Source: NORP309 sp964352735
GTDB lineage: Bacteria > Pseudomonadota > Gammaproteobacteria > Xanthomonadales > Marinicellaceae
NCBI GenBank assembly: GCA_964352735.1
Contig: CAYGTC010000003.1
Location: forward strand, 122,377 to 186,376
Reading direction: 5' to 3'
Length of the DNA: 64,000 nt
Shown: in pieces, positions 12,901-24,900 of the stretch
Layout: each line of letters opens with the position of its first letter
Numbering within the stretch: position 1 is the stretch's first letter
Program-made: the position numbers and the translations under genes
Notes under the pieces: model-generated
Told to the model about the DNA's origin: nothing
Database searches by the model: none
What the model saw: only the letters and a program-made list of their open reading frames with translations

Positions 12901-15900
12901 ACTTACTCCAAAAGGGGTGATAGGTGAACTCTACATCAGTGGCCATGGCCTAGCCAAAGGTTATTTAAATGCCTCAGAATTAACCGCTCAAAGATTTGTT
13001 ATCAACCCATACAGTAATGATGCAAATGACATTATGTACAGAACAGGAGATTTGGTTCGTTATCTTGATGATGGTACATTTGAATTTATTGGTAGAATCG
13101 ATGACCAAATTAAACTGAGAGGCTTTAGGATTGAGTTGGGTGAAATTGAGCATCAATTAAATGGGTATCCTTATATAAACTCGAGTGTTGTACTGGCACG
13201 CAAAGATAGGCTTGATAAATATCAACTTGTTGCTTACTTAAAAGCTGAAAAAAATGGGTCTATAGATGAAATTGAAATTAAACAAAAACTGATTGAAGCT
13301 CTTCCTGAATACATGATACCAGCAGTATTTATAGAAGTCGATCAATGGCCAATGACTGCTAATGGAAAGATTGATAAAAATCAACTGCGCAAAATTGAAT
13401 TTAATCATCAAGAAAAAAATGTTTACGTACAAGCACAGACGACAATAGAACATCAGTTGGTTGAAATTTGGGCAAGGTTATTGAAACTTGACCCCAAGTC
13501 TCTGAGTGTAATGTCTAGTTTTTTTGCTTTAGGTGGAGATTCAATATTATCGATTCAAGCCGTATCAAGAGCGGCTGATATTGGGTTATCTTTCACTATA
13601 AGAGACTTATTTAAAGCTCAGAACATAAAACAGTTGGCTTATTTAATTCAGAAAGAATCAGATAAAATCACACCACAACAATCTGTTCAAGGGGATGTAT
13701 CTTTAATTCCAGTCCAACAAGAATTCTTTTTAAATCGGGGTAATGAATGCAAGAAAGCTCATCAGTCAATGTTATTAACACCTCCTGATGGGTTTGATAT
13801 TAGTTTTCTGCAAAACATGATCATAAAGCTTTTAAATCATCATGATGTATTGCGTTTAATGTTCCAATTCCATAATGGAAAGTGGCAAAGTACATTCAAA
13901 TCTGTGAGCGACACGGTGTTGAATGATGTATTGGAAATTGCGGAATTAACAAATTTTTCATCAGAAAGTATTAAAACTGTAATTGATCAAGTCCATCAAA
14001 CATTAAACCCAGAAACAGGTGATGTATTTAAAGTTTGTTATATTCAGGATGTTACTCATAAGACAAACGGGTATTTACTATTGCTGATACATCATTTAGT
14101 TGTTGATAGAAAGTCTTGGGAAATTATTTTCAACGATATAGAAACTCTATATCAACAACAGCAGTTAAATAAGCCATTAAATTTAGGTATTAAAACTTCT
14201 TCATATCAACAGTGGTCAGAAGCTCTGAAAATATATTCAAAAAGCTCTGATCTGCTTGATCAACAAAGTTACTGGTCACAATCATTACCTTTACAAAGAA
14301 TATCAGATGTATTTATCAATCAAACCACTAAAGATAACAATCAAGAAAATAATGAACGGGTTGCATTTGAATTAACCAAGAATCAAACCAGTAATTTATT
14401 GAATGTTGCAAATAAAGCTTTTGGTACTGAAGTTAAAGAGCTTTTGTTGGCAGCTTTGGTACTTGCCAGTCAAAGATGGGCTGATTTAGGTGTTGTTCAA
14501 ATAAATTTGCATGGCCATGGACGCGAAAACATCGATGAGCTATTAGATTTGAGTCAAACAGTTGGCTGCTTTACTACAAACTACCCTTTAACTTTAACAA
14601 TCAGTGAACATGAATCATTGAATGAAGTGATTTGTTCCGTCAAAGAGCAACATCGCTGTATACCCTCTAATGGGTTAGGGTTTGGTGTTTTGAAATATTT
14701 AATTAATGATATGTATTTGAGTGGTTTATCTGTCCCAGAAATAACTTTTAACTATATTGAAAGTTTTGATCAAGGTACTCGTTCTGAAAAGTATTTTTCA
14801 TGTGCTAACCAATACCATAATAACACTGATATGAAAGCACCATTAAACGGTATGCTTTTTAATGGTTTTGTCTCAAACGAGACTTTGAGTTTTAATGTGT
14901 TATATGACAATAGCTTATACAACCAAAAGGCTATGCTGGATTTAATGCAAAACTATAAACAAGCCATTTTGGATATTGTTGAACATTGTTTAAATGAAAC
15001 AAAAATTCACTTAACACCATCTGACTTTGCGTTTGCAAATGTAACGCAACAAAACTTAATAACTTGGCAAGAATCTTATCAAATTGAAGATGTTTACTGT
15101 GCAACAGGAATGCAGCAAGGTTTATTGTTTCATAGTATGATGAACTCTGATGACTATGTCACTCAAATCAAATTAAATATAGAAAATTTACAAGTCGAAG
15201 AGTTCAAACAGGCATGGCAGAAATTAATCAATCGTCAAACTGTTTTCAGAACTGCTTTTGTTGGGATGGAATCTGATCAAACTCATCAGTTAATTGTATC
15301 TGAATCATTGATGCCATGGAGAGTTAAAGACATAAGCGACCTAACAGAAGATGATCAATATGATGCCATAGAAAAAATAAGAGCAGAAGATAAAAGTCAG
15401 GGATTCAATATAAGTGAAGCGCCATTGATGCGTATGAGTTTATTATTGTTAGGAGAAAATCAATACACTGTAATTTGGTCTCATCATCATGCTTTATTGG
15501 ATGGGTGGTCATTGCCATTAGTGCTTAATGAAGTAACTCTACATTATCAAACATTAATTTCTGGTCAATCAATAGAAATAAGTCCCCCTGTTAACTACAG
15601 TAATTATTTTTCTTGGTTAGCTAATCAGAATATTGAAGCCGGCAAAAATTATTGGCACCAGTTACTTTCAGATGTTGATAGACCAACAAAGCTTAAGATC
15701 ATAAATAAAAAGCAACACGAAAGTGTTCAGGTTCATGATGAATTCAATTTAAATTTCAACCGGGCCGAATCTGAAGATATTATTGCATTTGCTAAAACAA
15801 CAGAATGTACAGTCAGTACTATCATTCAAGCAGCATGGTCAGTATTGCTCTCTCGCTACAGTGGTGATCAAAAAGTTGTTTTTGGTGTCACCACATCAGG

Positions 15901-18900
15901 TCGACCTCCAAGCTTGAATGGTGTGGAGCATATGATAGGCTTATTCATCAATAGTGTCCCGGTGGTATTAGATGTCGATGAAACATTGTCTGTTGGCGAC
16001 TTATTGAGAAAGACCCAAAAGCAAGCCATTGAAAGGGAAGAGTATAGTTATCTGTCTTTGTCAGAAATACAGCAATTAACAAAAAATAATCATCCATTAT
16101 TTGACAGTTTGATTGTTTTTGAAAACTATCCTGTCGATACCCTTTTAGAAGGCCAATTATCGCAATCTGCATTAAAAATCAATCGAGTGGACTTTTATGA
16201 AAAAACCAATTATGGTTTGAATATTATTGCTTATTTAAATGAGTTGTTGTCCATTCAATTCAAAATCAATGACCTAATGATGTCTGAAGCATCATTGCAA
16301 AAAATAGCACAAGAATATAAAAATATTGTGTTGGTTTTATGTCAAAGTTCTGTAGCAAAAATTAGCCAAATACAGCGATTATCTTATCTTTATGTAGAGC
16401 CGAATAACATAAATTACCTGTCATTGAATGATCATTTAAGTCAGCTTGATTTCTGGAAAACACAATTACAAGATGCTGCTATTGTCAGTGGCTTTCCATT
16501 AGATAAATCAAGACCACTGATTCAAATGCCAGAAATAAAGATGGTAGCAAGCAATGTTGAGTCTGAACATTTAATTCAAATTGATGATTTACTCAATGGG
16601 GACAATAACCTTAGGACAGAGTTTTTTCAAGCCATTTTATTTGGTTTATTGTCTCGTTATGTTACCACTGATGATTTGATTATTATCAGTGATTTTAAAA
16701 GTCTTAAGGTGAATACACAAAGACAATCACAGGATAATAATCAACAGATCATACGTCAAAATATAAATCCTTCGGAATCTTTTAATGCCTTCTTAAAGAG
16801 ATTGATAAAGTCTAATAATACACTGGCACACAACAATAATTTACCATTGGAATATATACTTGATTGCCTACAAATTCCATATAATTTACAACACAGAAGG
16901 TTTACTCAGATAGGTTTTTGTGCTGTCGATGGAAAAATTGACGATAATGATTTATTGAAAAATATTTACCAAACTAGGCAAGAGAGCACCAGTGCAATAG
17001 GATATGACCTTGAATTAATAGTATCTTTAAGTGATCAAAGTGTTAAATTATCTTGGGTTTATGACCCAAGTATTTTTGATAATCAGACAGTTGAACACAT
17101 CAATCAACACTTTCAACAATTAATCGAGGTTGTTTTAAAACAACCTGATGAAACGTATTCCCAACAGTCAATGTTAAGTACTAATGAAACACAATGGTTG
17201 CTTAATTTGAGAGGAAACAAAGGTCAATATGATCATCATCGCTTAATGCATGAACTGTACATTGAACAACTTATTGTAAATCCCAGTCGCATTGCAGTGA
17301 TCGATGATGAAGGTGCGCTTAATTATGAAGAATTATTCCTAAAGGCCTATGATCTATCAAAAAAATTATCTGGATTAGGTTTAAAACATGAAGAGTTAAT
17401 AGGTGTTTTATTAAAAAAAGGCCGTAATGAAGTGATTGCTTGTTTGGGAATTCTTATGGCAGGGGCCGCTTATCTTCCTTTATCTACGTCTTGGCCAGAA
17501 CAACGTTCTAGAAATGTATTGAAACAAGGGAATTGTAAATATTATATTGCCAATCAACAAACAATATTAGCAGAAAGTGATGATGTTGATGATGAAGTAT
17601 TCATCGCTATTGATGTTGAAGATCACTCTCACGGTTACCTAGAGGTAAAGTACAGTGAAATAGATTTACCAAGTCTTTTCCAACAAAAACCAAAGGACCT
17701 GGCTTATGTTATTTTCACATCTGGATCAACAGGTGAACCCAAAGGTGTCGCGATTGAACATGCCATGGCTGTCAACACCATTCTTGACATCAACAGTAGG
17801 TATGACATATGTTGTGATGACAGGGCTTTGGCTGTTTCAGCGTTGAGTTTTGATTTGTCAGTATATGATATTTTTGGAATGTTAGCTATTGGTGGTGCTG
17901 TTGTATACCCTCAGGATGATTTATCCATAGACCCAAAACACTGGGCCCATTTGGTTGAAAAACACCAGGTTACAATTTGGAATACTGTCCCAGCTTCAGC
18001 AGAGTTGCTTGTAGATCAAATTGAGCAACTAGAAAATCACAATGGTTACATAAGACGTGTATTAATGAGTGGTGACTGGATTCCTCCTGTTTTACCATCA
18101 AGGCTAAAATATCACTATCCTGATGCTTTAATCTATAGCTTAGGTGGCGCAACCGAAGGTTCGATTTGGTCTATTCACTATCCCATTATTGATGAGGTTA
18201 AACACTTACAATCTATCCCATATGGGAAACCATTGTCAAATCAGTCTTTTTATATCATGGATGATTTAATGCGTTTAGTGCCTAAAGGGTGTATTGGCGA
18301 ATTATTTATAGGGGGAGAGGGTGTAGCGCGTTGTTACTACGGTAATGAAAAATTAAGCCAAGAGAGGTTTGTTGATCATCCATTGGTTGGTCGGGTGTAT
18401 AAAACTGGCGATTTGGGACAATATTTTGAAGATGGAAACATCAAGTTCATTGGGCGGGTTGATGATCAAGTAAAAATTAGAGGATTTCGTATTGAGTTGG
18501 GGGAAATTGAACATCAGCTTTCTAAATGTGATGGTGTCAGTTCATGTTTGGTCGTTGCTCACCAACTGCCTTCTGATGAAAAACAGTTAGTAGCTTACGT
18601 GGTTCAGGAACAATCAAAACCCCAATTGTTTATCAATCATATTGAACAAATTAAACAGAAGTTACGAAATAATCTACCAGATTATATGGTACCTACCTTA
18701 TATATCAGTTTAGAGGCCATGCCATTGAGTGCAAATGGTAAAGTTGATCGTAAAGCTTTGCCAAAACCAGATGTTACTGCTTCAAATGAAAAATTTTGTG
18801 CGCCTCAAGGATTCATCGACCAAACATTGGCCAATATTTGGTCGCAACTGCTGAAATTGCCTGTTGAATCCATCAGTGTAAATGACAATTTTTTCATATT

Positions 18901-21900
18901 AGGAGGCCATTCCTTACTGTCAATTCGATTATTGGCAGAAATCAGAACGGCATTTAATTGTGAACTGTCTGTAAAAGAGGTTTTTGAAGCTGTTAATTTA
19001 TCACAACTGAGCCAAATAATCAGTGCCTCAGATATTGATGCCAGACCCATTATTAAACCTCAGAAAAGAGTTAACAATCAAATTATCAGCTCATTTGCCC
19101 AACAGCGTTTGTGGTTTATAGATCAGTTAGAAGGTGGTAGTGCCCACTATAATATGATGTCTGCGATGCGTTTCACAGGAAAATTTAATATTGATATTGC
19201 TGAATACGCTTTTAGAGAAATAATTAAAAGACACGAACCATTAAGGACGGTTTTCGTTGATAAAGAAGATGGTTTGCAACAAGTAATACGTCCACACTTT
19301 GATTTTAATATTAAGAAATTTGACTTAAGGCATCTGAGTGCTACTAAACAAGAAGCTACAATCAATGAAGTATTAGAAATAGATGCGCAAAAGTCATTTG
19401 ATTTAAGTAGGGACTTGATGCTAAGGGTAGGGTATCTCCAGTTGTCAGGAGATCAGGCTGTGATGTTTTTTAATGCACATCATATTGCTGCGGATGGTTG
19501 GTCAATAGGTGTCTTAATCAATGAGTTTGCAGAATTATATGCTTCAAAAGTTGAACACAGAGACAGTACATTAACCCCAATCACCATCAACTATGCTGAT
19601 TATTCCTATTGGCAAAGGGATTGGTTGAGTGGTGATGAGCTCGATCGACAACTTAATTACTGGGAAAAGCAACTTGCAAATTTACCTCAAGTGCACAGTT
19701 TACCTTTGGATTGTGAACGACCAAATTCTCAGACATTTAATGGTGCGTTACACCAAATTAAACTGGACATGCAAACCCTAAAAACATTAAAAACGGTTGC
19801 CCTAGAAAACCATGTTACCTTTTTTATGTTGATGCATGCAGCATTTTCTCTTTTATTATCGCGTTATTCAAACAGTGCTGATGTTGTGATTGGTACTCCT
19901 GTTGCGAATCGTTTGCAAAAGGAATTAGAACCGTTAATTGGATTTTTTGTTAATAATTTAATTCTCAGAGCAGATTGTTCTGGGGATATTTCATTTGTAG
20001 AGTTTTTGAAGCACATTAAATCTACTAATTTAGATGCTCAGGCAAATCAAGATGTTTCTTTTGAGCACTTAGTCGATCGACTCAATCCATCTAGAAACAT
20101 TAATCATCATCCCCTTTTTCAGGTTATGCTGAGTATGAATACTAATGAAAGCTTGCAATTGGACTTGCCAGAAGTGACATTGCAGGCACAAAATAAAAAG
20201 GACGTTGTTGCAAAATTTGATCTGAGTTTATATGTTTTAGATAATGAAGGGCTTGAGCTGACTTTTGAATACAATACAGATCTTTTCAAGCCAGATAGTA
20301 TTATATCTTTGGCTAATAGCTTAGAGCATCTATTACATGGAATTGCTATTGATGCAACACAATCTATTGCCCAACTTCCGATACTTGATAAGCGAGAACG
20401 TCATTATTTAATAAATGAATTAAATGACACCAGATTTAATTATCCAGTTGATCTCTGTTTACATGAAATATTTGAACATCAAGCCAAATGTACACCTGAT
20501 AATACAGCCGTCATATTTCAAGAGCAGTCTTTAAGTTATCAACAACTTAACACAAGAGCCAATCAATTAGCACATTACCTGATTGAAAATGAATATGAAT
20601 GTGGAAAAAGAATTGCTGTTTATATGGAACCATCTATTGATTTATTGATAGCAGTACTTGCAATAATGAAATCATCTAACAGTTATGTAGCGCTTGAGCC
20701 CAGTCACCCACAAGACCGTTTACTTTATATGATTGAAGATTCTGAAGTTGAATTGATCATTTTGTCATCAACTTTGACTAATAATCTAAAAGAAATCAAG
20801 GTTAAGCAACTGTCGATAAATGCCGATAACCATTGCAATGAATGGTATAAGAAATATCCAAAACAAAATTTGGGTCTTAAAATTCCTGCGACTCATGAAA
20901 TTTATACTCTATACACATCAGGATCAACTGGGTTACCTAAAGGAGTGATGATCAATCATAAGGGCATGAGTAATTATATTCAACATTCTGTAAGTGAGTA
21001 TATTAATGACTCAATTGTGGGTTCTGTTGTTAGTTCGCCCCTTTGTTTTGATGCAACTGTTACCTCCTTATTTACAACTTTATGTACAGGTGGGTTTGTT
21101 GAGTTATTAGAACAATCTGATGATCTTTTATTTGCATTGCATGAACGCTTATTCAATGCATCAGAGGCTTTGTTATTTAAATTAACACCAGCTCATTTAG
21201 ATGCCCTAATGCATATAAAACCAGGTCAGTCATGTCAATTAGCCCATCAATTGGTTATTGGTGGAGAAGCGCTTTCATTAACTGTGCTTAAAAATTGGAA
21301 AGATAAATTATTGCCTAAATCCACTTTTATTAATGAATATGGGCCTACAGAGACTGTAGTGGGTTGTTCTATTTATAAAGTGCAAGAAAAACAGCATTTG
21401 TTAAATTTATCAACAACAAGTATACCCATAGGAAATCCAATTAGAAATACCCAATTTTATGTATTGAATAAAATGAAAGAATTGACTCCTAAAGGCTCAA
21501 TAGGGGAACTCTATATAGGTGGGAGTGGTGTGGCTAATGGTTATGTAAATAACATAAAACAAAATGAACAAAATTTTATAATTAATCCTTTTGCTACAGA
21601 AAAATATCACAGCAATAGACTATATAAGACAGGAGATTTGGTTCGTTATCTTGAAGATAATTCATTACTTTTCATTGGCCGTGCTGATGAGCAAGTGAAA
21701 ATCAGAGGGTACAGAATAGAACCGGGAGAAATTGAAAATCAACTACTGATGCTGAGCTATATTCAATCAACAGTGGTGATGGTTCATAAGGGCCGAGATC
21801 AAAAACAATTGATCGCATACATTGTTCATAACTCAAATCGAGATGAAGATGAAATCACTGCTGAACTCAGAAAAAAACTGAAATCTAGGTTACCAGATTA

Positions 21901-24900
21901 TATGATCCCTTCTGTATTTGTTGTACTTGATCAAATGCCTATAAATACCAATGGAAAGATTGATCGAAAAGCTTTACCTGATCCAGATTTATCTTCATCT
22001 GTTAACGAATATATTCTTCCAATAAATAATACCGAACAGGTTTTGATTGACATTTGGTCAGTATTACTACAAATGCCAAAAGAAGAGTTGAGCACAACGG
22101 ACAATTTTTTTGAATTAGGAGGAGATTCTATACTCTCCATTCAAGTGGTCTCTCGTGCATTAGAGGCTGGATTGAAAATAAGTGTGAAACAAATATTTGA
22201 ATATCAGACCATACAGGCATTATCTCCACATGTGATTGAAGCTGGGTCTTTAACCAGTCAACAGGGTGAAATTATAGGTGAGCAACTATTGCTGCCCATT
22301 CAACGAGCATTTTTTACTGATGAAACTGAGTTAAATCATTACAATCAGGCGCTGTTGTATAAATTGCCTAATGACTTTGATGTATCTTTATTGTATTCAA
22401 TAGTAAAGGCCTTATATCAACGCCATGATGTACTTAGGTTGATATTCAAGAACTCGGAAAACTTCTGGGAAGCCAACTATCAAGTCAATTCAGAGGCTTT
22501 GGCGCAGAATGCCGTTTCTGAGGTGGTTTTAGATAATATTAATCAGTTAACTGACCACGCACATGAAACACAAAAATCTTTACTGATCGAAAATGGATTG
22601 ATATTTCGGGCCGTTCATTATACAACTCCACAACAAGATAACCGTTTGCTACTGGTCTTTCATCATTTGATAATTGATGGCGTTTCATGGCGAATATTGA
22701 TTGATGACATACAAAGGTTATATCATCAACATAAAAAGCAAGAACCATTGCGCTTATCAAGTAAAACAACATCCTATCAAAAATGGGCACAATTTTTATA
22801 CCAATACAGTAAAAGCGATGTGTTGATCAAGGAGTCAATTTATTGGCAAGCCATTATCGACAAGAGGACTCCTGGTTTTATTCGACCAAAAAATAGTGAA
22901 TCAAGAGAGAGAAATGCTTCCCATGATTTTGGTCAGTTGGTGTTATCATTTGATGAGCACATCACTGATAAACTCTTAAAGCACGCACCAGCCGCATACA
23001 AGACACAAGTCAATGAATTATTGTTGGTTGGTTTATTATTGGGATACCAGACGTATTCCGGAAATGAATCATTGGTTATTGATTTAGAGGGGCATGGCAG
23101 ACAAGAATTGTCTGATGAATATGATTTAAGCCAAACTATTGGTTGGTTTTCTTCTATTTATCCATTGATTCTTGATAGCGAATCTAATGATTTGTCAGAC
23201 CTGATTTGCGATATAAAAGAAAGTTATCGTGAAGTGCCAAATCAAGGCATTGGTTATGGTTTGTTAAAATATATCAATCCTGTATTGAAAGATGATGAAA
23301 ACAATTCGGTGATTCTTTTTAATTACCTAGGACAGTTTTCAAATCAATCAGATGCTCAAAACTTATTTACTATTGCCAGTGAACATACAGGTCATTCAAT
23401 AAGTCCATTGCGTAAACCAACACATGACATAACGTTTAATGGAGCTGTGTTTAATAATCAACTATCGTTCAGGGTGAATTTTAACTTAGATTACTACACA
23501 CAAGAGGATATTCAATTGTTTTTGGATCATTATCATTCCTCATTATCCCTAGTAGTTGAACATTGTGTAAATCCCTTGAATGGGCGTTTAACTCCTTCTG
23601 ACTTTTCCATGTGTACTGTTGCGCAAAAGCAACTGGATTATTGGCAAAATCAATATGCAATAGATGACATATATCCATCTACTCCTATGCAACAAGGCTT
23701 GCTATTTCATACGGTTATAGATAAAGACGCGTACGTTAATCAACTGAAATTTAAACTTGGACCTGAGGTTGATTTAATTATACTGCAAAGGGCGTGGCAA
23801 AGTATTATTGATAGGCATGCAATTTTACGAACTTCTTTTTTAACGACAGAGAAAGGGGAAATGTTACAGGTAGTGAATAAGCAGGTAGTTTTGCAATGGA
23901 AATATATATGTTTGAAAGATTTAAATGCAAATGAACAAATACTGAGGATAGAAAATGATCGATTTATTGATAAAGCTAATGGTTTCAGTTTAAAAGATGC
24001 TTCACTTTTTAGGGTTTGTCTTTGGAATTTAGGTGAAGAAGGTTTTCAAATGTTATTGACCAATCATCATGCTTTATTAGATGGTTGGAGTTACTCTTTA
24101 TTATTTAGAGAGGTATTAGAGAGTTATTTTGCATATCGTGATGAGGTTACCCCAAGATTTAATCCATTAGTTCCATATAAAAATTACATCCATTGGTTAT
24201 CCCATCAAAGTTTAGATGATGCGAAAACGTTTTGGCAAAAAGAACTTTTAATGATCAATAAATCATGTCATCTTGGTAATCAAAATGACGAATCTTTTAT
24301 TGGTGATGAGATTAAGCAAGAAATAAGATTTACTGAAAAGCAAACTCAACAATTAGAATCAATTGCCAAAAAATCACAAGTGACCCTTAACACGATTTTA
24401 CAATCAGCGTGGTCATATTTACTATCAAATTACACAGGTGAACAAACCATTGCATTTGGCACAACTGTTTCTGGTCGACCAGAAGATCTCGTACAGGTTG
24501 AAAATGTTGTTGGTCTTTTTATTCAAACAATTCCAGTGTGTATTGAAATAAACGGTACTTTACCATTTAAGAAATGGTTGAAGAAATTACATAAAAAACA
24601 AGTGATGAGAAATGAATATAGCTACTTATCTTTAGCAGATATTCAAGCCATGGCAGATTTTAATAAGAGTGAACAGTTAATTGGTAGCTTATTGGTTTTT
24701 GAAAACTACCCGAGCGAGGAAATGACCAGCAATCCTGAATCTGACGAACAAATAAAAGTCACTTTAATTGACGCTTATGAAGAAGTTAATTATGACATAT
24801 CAGTTGTTGCTGCGGTTATTCAAAATAACTTGCGTATTAAATTAACAGCAAAACAGAATCGTTATGATGAATTTCGTTTGAATCAAATCAGAAACCATTT

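Noticed and set aside
16410..17200. Heterocyclization (Cy) domain for the Cys module
   Set aside because: The fragment follows ordinary C-domain landmarks and lacks the DxxxxDxxS motif and other Cy motifs. The preceding complete C domain has a normal HHxxxDG.
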